Assembly (NCBI GenBank): GCA_008330645.1
Contig: VLTN01000036.1
Location: 1 to 64,000 of the forward strand
From: Cafeteria roenbergensis
Lineage: Eukaryota; Sar; Bigyra; Bicosoecida; Cafeteriaceae
Direction of reading: 5' to 3'
DNA: 64,000 bases
The notes beneath the pieces were generated by a model. That model worked only from the letters and a program-made list of their open reading frames with translations. It searched no databases and was not told the DNA's origin. Each line of letters starts with the position of its first letter. Position 1 is the first letter of the stretch. A program made the position numbers and the translations under genes. Below, piece after piece: positions 42,247 through 51,404 of the stretch.

Positions 42247-43112
42247 CAGGTTTTGTGAACCGCAGTTGACTTCTTGTCCCGTCGTGATCTGCAAGGGCTC
42301 CACATCGGCGGGGTCTCGGGTGTGGCGCACCACCTGGCGCGCTGCCGCTGCGGCAAGGGCTCCACCATCCGGGCGCACAACGACGTCCGCGACGTCCTGC
42401 ACGCGGCGGTGCGCTCGGCGGGGCTGCAGTCGGTGGTGGAGCCCTCCAACTGGCAGGACGGGCAGACGCGCTTCGGGTCCCAGCCGAGGTCCAGCGAGGC
42501 CGCGCGCAAGCGACCGGACCTGCGGGTGCACGTCGACTTCGAGACCACCCGTCTCGTCGACGTGCAGATCACCTCGGCGGTGAGCAAGTCCTACGTGACG
42601 CAGGGCCTGCAGAGCATGGACGCCTTTCTCGAGCGCCGTGAGAATGACAAGATGGGGGAGTACAAGAAGAGCTCAGCTACAAAGGACAACATGAGCTCCA
42701 TTGTGCCCTTCGTCGTCACGACCACGGGACGCATGGGACCGGCGGCCTTCGCCTTCCTCAAGAAGGTGGCGGACACGGCCTTCGGCGACCGGCCGAGGGA
42801 GCGTGCGCGCTGGGCCTTTCGCTGGCTGTCGAGGCTGAACGAGGTCATCGCCAAGGGACTGGCGACCCAGCTGATCGGGCAGACGCAGTACCTGCGACAG
42901 CAGGTGGAGCGCATGCGGTGAGCAGGGGCGGCTGAGTGGCGACTCGTGGCGGTGTGATGGGCGTGATCTGGGACTTGGGACTTGGGCTTGCGGGCTTCGC
43001 ACGGTTTGTGACTCATCGGTGATGGAGTTGCTGGATTGGTGATTGATGAGTCTGTGAATCGAGTGTGTGGTATGGTTACGCGAGTTTTTGACCCCCCCCC
43101 AACGATGTTCAT
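42247..43112 (+). mobile_element. LINE 3' fragment, copy D (longest; RLE domain and 3' tail)
   Basis: The longest copy of the non-LTR element in the window: the end of its ORF (42259-42921) plus the 3' tail ending CCCCCAACGATGTTCAT. It is 5'-truncated with no RT, in the same orientation as the other three copies. It serves as the reference for copies A-C. Confidence 0.85.
42259..42921 (+). CDS. C-terminus of non-LTR retrotransposon protein: zinc knuckle and restriction-like endonuclease
   Basis: The frame is open after a stop at 42256-42258, with no authentic start because of 5' truncation. A Cys/His cluster (RCRCGKGSTIRAHNDV) is followed by a restriction-like endonuclease signature: KRPDLRVHVDFETTRLVDVQ, with the RPD and acidic residues of the PD-(D/E)xK type. 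A conserved helical C-terminus ends QQVERMR. In R2/NeSL/CRE-type LINEs this module follows the reverse transcriptase and nicks the target for priming. Copy C shares the last 80 codons and copy B the last 35. Confidence 0.75.
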   Translation, partial: TAVDFLSRRDLQGLHIGGVSGVAHHLARCRCGKGSTIRAHNDVRDVLHAAVRSAGLQSVVEPSNWQDGQTRFGSQPRSSEAARKRPDLRVHVDFETTRLVDVQITSAVSKSYVTQGLQSMDAFLERRENDKMGEYKKSSATKDNMSSIVPFVVTTTGRMGPAAFAFLKKVADTAFGDRPRERARWAFRWLSRLNEVIAKGLATQLIGQTQYLRQQVERMR

Positions 43113-43686
43113 TTCTGCATGAACGGGCAGTGAGGTGCCCCCAGCTTCTCGGATGGCTGGCTTCGTTGGACCTGCGAGCCAGAGGAGAATCCAAGGAGGG
43201 TCTTGTGCTGCCTAGCGGGTGCTGTCGACTTCCACTCCGGGTTGATGCTGCAGCAGACAACAGCTCCCAGAAGAAGCGAGCGGCAAGCTTCTTGGGGCGG
43301 GTGCTCGGCCCAGATACTTGGCAGACCTTTGGAGGAGACTCGAAACCAGGTCGGCTGCCAGTGTGGGTCCGCTGCTGTCGAGTTGAATCGCACGTCGCTG
43401 ATCGGAATGGGCCAGTCCACCACCCCTAGCTCTCGAAGTCCCTCGATGCGGGCACCACAACGCTGCCGCGACTCCATTGCTCAGCACAGGTGCTGCTTGG
43501 CCGCCGAAGCTGTGGTTCAAGGTGCCATGCACATCTCATCGCGGTGCGCATGAGGCGCCTGGTGGCCCGTGCGGGAAGATGGCGCATGGGGTGGCCACAG
43601 TTGAAGCAGACGCAGACCGGCTGAGTCGAAACTTGTCTCGAGCAGTTGAATCACTCCGACTGCCGCGAGGGCCAGGGCCGCAGGCA
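43113..43686. other. Stretch between LINE copy D and LRR copy 2
   Basis: Moderately lower GC. It should contain the promoter and 5' UTR of LRR copy 2. The LRR frame is open upstream to about 43477 but without a better start. No other gene was recognised. Confidence 0.5.
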
Positions 43687-44148
43687 ATGGGCGGGCGTTC
43701 CCGCCGCCCCCCGTGCCGCAAGAGTTTGCTGTTTATCAGTGCGGCTGCACTGTGCGTGGCCCATGCGGCCAGCAGGCACAGCAAAGCAGCCTTGAGGGCC
43801 GAGCACGACCAAGCTTGCGGCGCACGATTTCCTGTCCGCCTCGACCTGGAGCGGTCGACTCGCCAGAACCCCAGGTGCTGGTCCGCACGAGACGCAATGG
43901 CTGCGCGCGCGTGCGCAATGCCAGAGCCCCTGGAGGCGGTGAGGGCGGCCGCAGTCGCTCGGAACCAGAGCTCGCAGTGGTCAAGCATTGTGCCAATGTA
44001 CGTTGCAGGCTTTCTCGATGCCACGACAGCAAGAGTGGCGCTGATCCACACCTTGCGGACGATGCGGGAGAGTGATGCAGACCGTGCGCAGCGCAGTTTC
44101 GACGAAGACCGCGAGTTGGCGGCGTTTGCAGAGGAATTTCAGCCGCTC

Positions 44149-44718
44149 AAGTCGATGCTCGGCAACCACGAGCTGCGGCACGCCTCCACGGCGTACCACC
44201 TCCGGCATGCGCTTGTGTCGGACAGGCTCCTCGATGCGGCGCCGCCCGTCCATCACGACGACATGGCCGCCTGGCGCGACCTGCACGACGCCATGGGCGG
44301 AAAACACTGGCACCGATGCTCGCGCCTGCGCGACGACCCGTGCCGGTGTGCGTACGTGTTCTGCTCGCCCAGGCGCATGCCGGGGGGCGGCGCCGCGCTG
44401 GCCGACCCCGCCGCGGAGGCGGCGCTCGCGGAGGACGAGGACGCAGACGACGCCGAGGCGGAAGACGCCGGGCTCGCGTGGCGCGCGGAGGCGGCGTCGG
44501 GGACGGGGTCGTCGCGCGACGGCAGTCGGTGGACGCTGCGCGTGACGCTGCTGACGCTTCTGGAGGAGCCGATGCTGGTCGGCGCGCTGCCCGCGTCTCT
44601 GGCGCGCATGGAGGGACTGCGGGGCCTGGTGCTGACGAACATGGGCGGCGTTGTGAGCAACGCTTGCAGCCGCCGCTTCGCGACGACTGTGCTCGGGCGG
44701 CTGCGCCTGAGGATGCTT
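44149..44718 (+). repeat. LRR-family conserved block A in copy 2
   Basis: Nearly identical to 48010-48579 in copy 3 except for a 15-base island at about 44182-44197 (GCCTCCACGGCGTAC here, TCAGGGATTCCGTAT there). Homology ends abruptly after AGGATGCTT. Copy 1 has the same block, somewhat more diverged, on the minus strand near 30490-30960. Confidence 0.85.
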
Positions 44719-45217
44719 GTTACAGACACAATGTTGCCGGGGCTGTGGGCTCACGATGGCACTGACCTGCCTCCCCTGCCGCTAGTGCGATGGCTTCGGA
44801 GCCTGACATTGGAGCTAGGCGCAGCGGCGTCAGTCGATATGTTTCGAACAGCGTGGTCCCCCGAGCGCAAAGCAGCAGCAGAAGCTGGGGCGAGGGTCGC
44901 GGACGATATGGCTGATTTGCTGGCGAAGCAGAGGGGGGCATCGCACGCGCTCGATGGCCCCATCTTGTCGACTGTTGGTGCAGTCGCCGAGATTGACGAC
45001 GAGGAGGACTGGGGGGATGATGAGGCACAAGGCGAAGCCGGCGAGCTTGACGAGGACTTCGAGGATGGCGAGAACCAACGTTTGGGAACAACACAAGGCG
45101 CAAGCCTATTGGTGAGCCACGGGCAAGTGTGCTTGCAAAACGGCCAAAGCCAGTGTGACTGCGACAGCTGCATTCCTAGCCCACCACGGTATTGACTTGC
45201 GCCCCCTCGCCTCTGCT

Positions 45218-47130
45218 GGTTCGCCACCACCCAAGCCGCAGACCCAGGCGCATCCCACCTCGGCTGCCATCGTCCACAGATCGCTCGCGTTGCTGACCGA
45301 GGACCAGCTTCGCCAGGCGGCCAAGGCCATGGGCGTCGGCAGCGCCGAGGCCCTGCGACGCGGTCTCGCTCCTGGCTCGGCCCCAAGCGCCGCGGCCGAG
45401 GCGGTGCTGATGAAGCACGACCTGCCGACCGAGTGGCTCTTCCCTGAGGCATCGTGGATCCGCGAGAACTTCACACGGCCGCGTCGCCACGACGAGACCG
45501 CGGGCGTCCCCTCGGAGGGCGAGGCGGCGTCTCTGCTGGACTCCGCGCACATCATCGCGAGCGCGGCGGTGGAGGCGGCTCGGCGGCCGGGCAGCGAGGT
45601 CGAGAAGGCGGGCCCGTGGCGCGTGCTGTCGGCCCTCATGGACGGCGCCGGGGCGGCCACCGATGGGGTCGCGGCGCCGTGGTTCGCCGGCGCGTGGCGG
45701 TGGACTCCCGGGAAGGCGGTCCCGGCCCCGATGGCGTTTGTGGTGCGCGCCACGGTCGCGCGGGCTCTGCACGAGGGCATGACCGCGGGCCAGGCGAGGC
45801 GCGCCGCGAGCATCGCCTTGGAGGGCCTGACGCTGGCCCGGACGCAGACGGATGTGAGCACGTCGGCGGATCACGTGTGCGCGCCGCAGGCCATCGCGCC
45901 GGCCGACCCGGTTGCAGCGGCGCGAGACGCGGCCGAGGTGGCGGAGGCGTCGGCAGCGGCTGCATCTGGCGGGGGCTGGGATGCTCCGGGGGCGGCGATC
46001 GGGGTGGAGTCGCTGTCGCCGTCGGCCGAGCAGCGGGCTCGTGAGGAGGCGGGCCTGTCGCTGGCGCGCGACCAGCTGGCGGCCTACCAGCACCGAGTGC
46101 CGGGCGGACAGCCCGCCAGTCTTCTGGCCTGGGTGTGTGCGCTGGGTCAGCTGCGCCGCCTTGGCGTGACGGGTTCTGTCACTGGCCTGCCTAGCTGCCT
46201 TGGCCGGAGGCTTGGGCACTTGGTGGAGTTGGACGTTCGCGGGTGCAGGTTCGGGTTCGACCCGCTGGTGCGGCACCCGCTGCCGCCGGCGCTGCGCGAG
46301 CTGAACGCGACCCTGCGGTCGTTCATCGGGTTCCAGCAGGGCTCGCGCATGTGCCCGCCTCCGGGGTCGATGTGGCACCCGTCGGGCGGCGCGGTGGCCC
46401 TGACGGCCGCCATGGCAGCGGCCAGCGGCGAGGACCCGCCCGAGTGGTGCGCGCGCCCGGACTGGCAGTCGTGGCGGGTGACCCGCGAGGGCGGCGGCGG
46501 CGGTGGCGGAAGCGGCAGCAGCGCGGAGCGCTCGCTCGCCGGCACCGGCGTGTTCGCGGCGTCGGCGCCGGGGTACGACCCGACCCGGATGCGCTGCCGC
46601 CCGCTGTTCGAGGCGCTGTCGGACTTCAAGGGCGAGCCGGCGTGGCAGTGCGTGGCGCTCCCGCAGGAGGGGCCGCAGCAGGTCGACCCGCAGACGGCGG
46701 TTTCGGAGGGGTGGGCGATCCGGTTCGATGTGACGGAGGGGCCGGACGCGGCGCCGTGGTGGTGGTGGTCGCGTCTGGAGAAGTTCTGGATCGACGGCAA
46801 CTTCGCCTACGGCCGCCTCCCGGAGCGGATGGGCGAGCTGTGGCCGAACATGCGCACGCTGGACCTGTACTCGAACAGCCTGGAGGGCGGCATCCCCGCG
46901 TCGTTCGGCCTGATGCGGAAGCTCCACCAGGTGCAGTTGCAGCACAACCGTCTGTCCGGCCGCATTCCGGAGAAGCTCTTCCACCCGGACACGCTTCCGG
47001 TGCTGTCGGTGCTGCGCCTGCAGCTGAATCCCGACTTGGAGGGCTGCATTCACTCCGAGGCGTACGCCGGGGAGAAGCTGCCGATGCTGGACGCGCAGGT
47101 TGTTGGAACCAAGGTGCTGCGGGAGGGTTG
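45218..47130 (+). repeat. LRR-family conserved block B in copy 2
   Basis: Starts at GGTTCGCCACCACCCAAGCC, offset 3815 from the copy 3 start at 49033. It is almost identical for about 1.9 kb apart from two islands near 46106-46125 and 46168-46186, and ends at GTGCTGCGGGAGGG. Copy 1 shares it from its LLDSAHII codons to the same end point. Upstream of the start and downstream of the end the copies are unalignable. Confidence 0.85.
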
Positions 47131-47155
47131 TACGCGCAGCCGGCCCTCTGTTTGA

Positions 47156-47544
47156 CGCCCAGCCTTGCAGGGCTGCAGTCATTGCCCTTGTGTCCTTCGC
47201 GCGTTCGCTGCGGCACTCCGGTTCTTGTTCTGCCTTGTTCACGCCCCCGAGTTGCGGCCGCTTCTTTGGCGAGTTGCTCGACTGCATCTGCACTGTAGCC
47301 AGGCTCAGCGTGCACGTCGCACACGCGCAAAAGCTCCTCGCAGTTGAGCCAGTCACAGTTGGCACGCGGTGCCAAAGGCCTGACAACGGATTGCGACGTC
47401 TGGTTTCGATGCTCCGGCGTCCCGCCTGGAATTGTTTGACAGCGGGCAAGTAAAGTCGGGCAGAGGGGGACCGGCAACAGAAACGCTGCGCAGCAACCCC
47501 GAAAGCCGCAGTGCCACTTGGGACTGCCAGCGCGCCCATCCTCG
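47156..47544. other. Spacer between LRR copies 2 and 3
   Basis: 390 bases that should hold the 3' UTR of copy 2 and the promoter of copy 3. No similarity to the flanks of copy 1 was noticed. Confidence 0.5.
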
Positions 47545-50500
47545 ATGGCAAGTCGCCCGAGGGCTCTTGTTGCTGCATTTGCGGCGACACTGGCGGCTGC
47601 TTTGGGGTCTTCGTCTGCTGGCGGTGTCGATGACGCAATGCGCGACATGTCTGCGGCGCGCAATCGCCTGGGGGCCACGTGCGCAGCACGGTTCCCACTG
47701 GCCCGGAGCACGGTGTCTGAGCGGTTGGCAGTTCCGCCATGCCTGGTGGGCTCCAACTGGTTGCCTGCGCACTGCGCAGTGCCTGAGCCGGTCGCTGAGT
47801 TGCAGCGCGCGGCAAAAAAAGCCATCGTGGTTGGGGACTGGCCAGAGCTGCACGCTATGTACGTGGCTGGCTTTGTCGACAACATGGGCATGGACAGCGG
47901 CCGCCTTTCCTCGATTGTTGCGAAGCGCGATGAGTCGACCAGCGGCGTGCAGGCCGAAATCCAATCGCTGCGACGGCTTTTCGCTTTTCTGCAATCGTTT
48001 CCGCTGCTGAAGTCGATGCTCGGCAACCACGAGCTGCGGCACTCAGGGATTCCGTATCACCTCCGGCATGCGCTTGTGTCGGACAGGCTCCTCGATGCGG
48101 CGCCGCCCGTCCATCACGACGACATGGCCGCCTGGCGCGACCTGCACGACGCCATGGGCGGAAAACACTGGCACCGATGCTCGCGCCTGCGCGACGACCC
48201 GTGCCGGTGTGCGTACGTGTTCTGCTCGCCCAGGCGCATGCCGGGGGGCGGCGCCGCGCTGGCCGACCCCGCCGCGGAGGCGGCGCTCGCGGAGGACGAG
48301 GACGCGGACGACGCCGAGGCGGACGAGGCCGGGCTCGCGTGGCGCGCGGAGGCGGCGTCGGGGACGGGGTCGTCGCGCGACGGCAGTCGGTGGACGCTGC
48401 GCGTGACGCTGCTGACGCTTCTGGAGGAGCCGATGCTGGTCGGCGCGCTGCCCGCGTCTGTGGCGCGCATGGAGGGACTGCGGGGCCTGGTGCTGACGAA
48501 CATGGGCGGCGTTGTGAGCAACGCTTGCAGCCGCCGCTTCGCGACGACTGTGCTCGGGCGGCTGCGCCTGAGGATGCTTTGGGTCGACTTTCACCTGGCA
48601 AGCTTGCTCGGGCTGCAAGCGCCGGGAACACGCTCCTTGCCACTGGTTCGGTGGCTCCGTTCAATCGTCGTGAAGACTGGAGACATTGGAATCAGGCACG
48701 AATCCTCAAGGTTTCGAGACAAGCTCACGCCAGAGGTGGCAGCAGCTGCAGCTGAGGTTGCTCAGGCTGCCGTTCGCGAGCAACTGGCCTCGCAAGGACG
48801 TGACAGTACCGGCTTGCCGTCGGCTGATTTGCGGCACCAACATGGCTTGCCAAGTGACAACTGGCTACTGGGCGACCAAGAGAGCAGTGATTGGGGCGAC
48901 GAAGATGAAGACGACGAGGACCCAGACGCCCAGCCGGCTAGCCATGCAGACGTCATGGACGCACGTCAGATTGCCAAGGTTTCGAATCCCCAGCACCAAT
49001 CGCCTTCGCCAGTCGAACGGCCTATTGTGGGCGGTTCGCCACCACCCAAGCCGCAGACCCAGGCGCATCCCACCTCGGCTGCCATCGTCCACAGATCGCT
49101 CGCGTTGCTGACCGAGGACCAGCTTCGCCAGGCGGCCAAGGCCATGGGCGTCGGCAGCGCCGAGGCCCTGCGACGCGGTCTCGCTCCTGGCTCGGCCCCA
49201 AGCGCCGCGGCCGAGGCGGTGCTGATGAAGCACGACCTGCCGACCGAGTGGCTCTTCCCTGAGGCATCGTGGATCCGCGAGAACTTCACACGGCCGCGTC
49301 GCCACGACGAGACCGCGGGCGTCCCCTCGGAGGGCGAGGCGGCGTCTCTGCTGGACTCCGCGCACATCATCGCGAGCGCGGCGGTGGAGGCGGCTCGGCG
49401 GCCGGGCAGCGAGGTCGAGAAGGCGGGCCCGTGGCGCGTGCTGTCGGCCCTCATGGACGGCGCCGGGGCGGCCACCGATGGGGTCGCGGCGCCGTGGTTC
49501 GCCGGCGCGTGGCGGTGGACTCCCGGGAAGGCGGTCCCGGCCCCGATGGCGTTTGTGGTGCGCGCCACGGTCGCGCGGGCTCTGCACGAGGGCATGACCG
49601 CGGGCCAGGCGAGGCGCGCCGCGAGCATCGCCTTGGAGGGCCTGACGCTGGCCCGGACGCAGACGGATGTGAGCACGTCGGCGGATCACGTGTGCGCGCC
49701 GCAGGCCATCGCGCCGGCCGACCCGGTTGCAGCGGCGCGAGACGCGGCCGAGGTGGCGGAGGCGTCGGCAGCGGCTGCATCTGGCGGGGGCTGGGATGCT
49801 CCGGGGGCGGCGATCGGGGTGGAGTCGCTGTCGCCGTCGGCCGAGCAGCGGGCTCGTGAGGAGGCGGGCCTGTCGCTGGCGCGCGACCAGCTGGCGGCCT
49901 ACCAGCACCGAGTGCCGGGCGGGCAGCCCCCGCGCGCAGTGGCTTGGGTGTGTGCGCTGGGTCAGCTGCGCCGCCTTGGGTTGGCTGGAGAGCTGACTGG
50001 CCTGCCTAGCTGCCTTGGCCGGAGGCTTGGGCACTTGGTGGAGTTGGATGTTCGCGGGTGCAGGTTCGGGTTCGACCCGCTGGTGCGGCACCCGCTGCCG
50101 CCGGCGCTGCGCGAGCTGAACGCGACCCTGCGGTCGTTCATCGGGTTCCAGCAGGGCTCGCGCATGTGCCCGCCTCCGGGGTCGATGTGGCACCCGTCGG
50201 GCGGCGCGGTGGCCCTGACGGCCGCCATGGCAGCGGCCAGCGGCGAGGACCCGCCCGAGTGGTGCGCGCGCCCGGACTGGCAGTCGTGGCGGGTGACCCG
50301 CGAGGGCGGCAGCGGCGGTGGCGGAAGCGGCAGCAGCGCGGAGCGCTCGCTCGCCGGCACCGGCGTGTTCGCGGCGTCGGCGCCGGGGTACGACCCGACC
50401 CGGATGCGCTGCCGCCCGCTGTTCGAGGCGCTGTCGGACTTCAAGGGCGAGCCGGCGTGGCAGTGCGTGGCGCTCCCGCAGGAGGGGCCGCAGCAGGTCG

Positions 50501-50979
50501 ACCCGCAGACGGCGGTTTCGGAGGGGTGGGCGATCCGGTTCGATGTGACGGAGGGGCCGGACGCGGCGCCGTGGTGGTGGTGGTCGCGTCTGGAGAAGTT
50601 CTGGATCGACGGCAACTTCGCCTACGGCCGCCTCCCGGAGCGGATGGGCGAGCTGTGGCCGAACATGCGCACGCTGGACCTGTACTCGAACAGCCTGGAG
50701 GGCGGCATCCCGGCGTCGTTCGGCCTGATGCGGAAGCTCCACCAGGTGCAGTTGCAGCACAACCGGCTGTCCGGCCGCATTCCGGAGAAGCTCTTCCACC
50801 CGGACACGCTTCCGGTGCTGTCGGTGCTGCGCCTGCAGCTGAATCCCGACTTGGAGGGCTGCATTCACTCCGAGGCGTACGCCGGGGAGAAGCTGCCGAT
50901 GCTGGACACGCAGGTTGTTGGAACCAAGGTGCTGCGGGAGGGGTGCGGGAGCGATCGCTCGCCGGCCGGTGGCGCGTAA
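47545..50979 (+). CDS. Secreted LRR-family protein, copy 3 (intact)
   Basis: 1144 residues from the ATG at 47545 (the frame extends to a TTG at 47518). The signal peptide is MASRPRALVAAFAATLAAAL. The N-terminal domain has Cys pairs (CAARFPLAR, CLVGSNWLPAHC) and the family motif MYVAGFVDNMGMD. Block A is at 48010-48579 and includes CRCAYVFCSPRRMPGGG. A unique acidic middle follows (48580-49032; DWGDEDEDDEDPDAQ), then block B at 49033-50944 with C-terminal LRRs. The middle of block B is an Ala-rich helical domain (TAGQARRAASIALEGLTLAR). It ends REGCGSDRSPAGGA. No transmembrane anchor was seen, so it is likely secreted or cell-surface-associated through other partners. The frame is intact, which makes it the best candidate for a functional family member on the plus strand. 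Confidence 0.85.
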   Translation: MASRPRALVAAFAATLAAALGSSSAGGVDDAMRDMSAARNRLGATCAARFPLARSTVSERLAVPPCLVGSNWLPAHCAVPEPVAELQRAAKKAIVVGDWPELHAMYVAGFVDNMGMDSGRLSSIVAKRDESTSGVQAEIQSLRRLFAFLQSFPLLKSMLGNHELRHSGIPYHLRHALVSDRLLDAAPPVHHDDMAAWRDLHDAMGGKHWHRCSRLRDDPCRCAYVFCSPRRMPGGGAALADPAAEAALAEDEDADDAEADEAGLAWRAEAASGTGSSRDGSRWTLRVTLLTLLEEPMLVGALPASVARMEGLRGLVLTNMGGVVSNACSRRFATTVLGRLRLRMLWVDFHLASLLGLQAPGTRSLPLVRWLRSIVVKTGDIGIRHESSRFRDKLTPEVAAAAAEVAQAAVREQLASQGRDSTGLPSADLRHQHGLPSDNWLLGDQESSDWGDEDEDDEDPDAQPASHADVMDARQIAKVSNPQHQSPSPVERPIVGGSPPPKPQTQAHPTSAAIVHRSLALLTEDQLRQAAKAMGVGSAEALRRGLAPGSAPSAAAEAVLMKHDLPTEWLFPEASWIRENFTRPRRHDETAGVPSEGEAASLLDSAHIIASAAVEAARRPGSEVEKAGPWRVLSALMDGAGAATDGVAAPWFAGAWRWTPGKAVPAPMAFVVRATVARALHEGMTAGQARRAASIALEGLTLARTQTDVSTSADHVCAPQAIAPADPVAAARDAAEVAEASAAAASGGGWDAPGAAIGVESLSPSAEQRAREEAGLSLARDQLAAYQHRVPGGQPPRAVAWVCALGQLRRLGLAGELTGLPSCLGRRLGHLVELDVRGCRFGFDPLVRHPLPPALRELNATLRSFIGFQQGSRMCPPPGSMWHPSGGAVALTAAMAAASGEDPPEWCARPDWQSWRVTREGGSGGGGSGSSAERSLAGTGVFAASAPGYDPTRMRCRPLFEALSDFKGEPAWQCVALPQEGPQQVDPQTAVSEGWAIRFDVTEGPDAAPWWWWSRLEKFWIDGNFAYGRLPERMGELWPNMRTLDLYSNSLEGGIPASFGLMRKLHQVQLQHNRLSGRIPEKLFHPDTLPVLSVLRLQLNPDLEGCIHSEAYAGEKLPMLDTQVVGTKVLREGCGSDRSPAGGA
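48010..48579 (+). repeat. LRR-family conserved block A in copy 3
   Basis: Counterpart of 44149-44718. The few differences noted by eye include a V/L change in LPASVARM and an ADE/AED change in the acidic stretch. Confidence 0.85.
49033..50944 (+). repeat. LRR-family conserved block B in copy 3
   Basis: Counterpart of 45218-47130. It differs from copy 2 at the two small islands near 49921-49940 and 49983-50001, and at scattered single bases such as GGSGGGGSG instead of GGGGGGGSG. Confidence 0.85.
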
Positions 50980-51404
50980 TGCTGGGTGCGCAACGTGTGC
51001 CTGCCCCCCCTACGAGTTCTTGGGCTCGGAAGTGGACAACCGGCAATCCGTTTAGCGCGTGCTGCTGGCTCACCCGCGCCCTGGTTGTTTTTAATTTATT
51101 TTATTTTTCTGCCTCGTTTGTCGGCCTGGCCTGGGCAGCCGGCATGTGCTGTGTGCGGCAGGCGGACAAGCGAATGAGCCATATGGCCTTTGGGTTCGAG
51201 CCGCGGCGAAATGCACGGGTGCGCGCCGTGCATGCAGGAGATGCGCCAGGCGCGGCTTGGGGAGTGGAACCTGCATTCCACACAGAGACACCCTTACAGC
51301 GATGATGCGCACAGTGCACACCCGCATGCTCCACACGTGATGCTGCAGCTCAGTCAGTTCCGATTTTCAGACTGGCGGATCCGAGGCCCGAGGCGGTCAG
51401 TGGC
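50980..51404. other. Convergent spacer after LRR copy 3
   Basis: Contains an AT-rich patch (TTTTTAATTTATTTTATTTT near 51087-51106) that could act in 3'-end formation of the LRR transcript. No gene was seen. Confidence 0.5.

Larger units (their letters stand above)
43687..47155 (+). pseudogene. Secreted LRR-family protein, copy 2, with a frame break at a cassette border
   Basis: The ATG at 43687 starts a signal peptide (MGGRSRRPPCRKSLLFISAA ...). The N-terminal domain is like copy 1 (PMYVAGFLD) but diverged. Block A (about 44149-44718) is nearly identical to copy 3. A unique acidic segment then runs to the stop at 45195 in frame 1, while block B resumes in frame 2 from 45218 to the stop at 47155. 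The break lies where the unique segment meets block B. It may be a broken copy, or a phase-0 intron with donor GTGAGC at 45112 and acceptor CCCAAG ending 45235, which would restore the frame. The C-terminal LRRs (MRTLDLYSNSLEGGIPASFG) are intact. It lies in direct tandem with copy 3. Confidence 0.7.

Noticed and set aside
42259-42921. LINE copy D frame as a host gene
   Set aside because: Its C-terminus and 3' tail recur in three further truncated copies in the window, all ending at the same terminus.
45176-47815. Arg/His/Pro-rich open frames of up to 879 codons antisense to the LRR genes
   Set aside because: Composition shadows of GC-rich coding DNA; the sense frames carry signal peptides and LRRs.
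27975-50979. Possibility that the three LRR genes are assembly duplicates of one locus
   Set aside because: Each has a different signal peptide, N-terminus, middle segment and 3' flank, and one is inverted; only long reads can fully exclude local misassembly.
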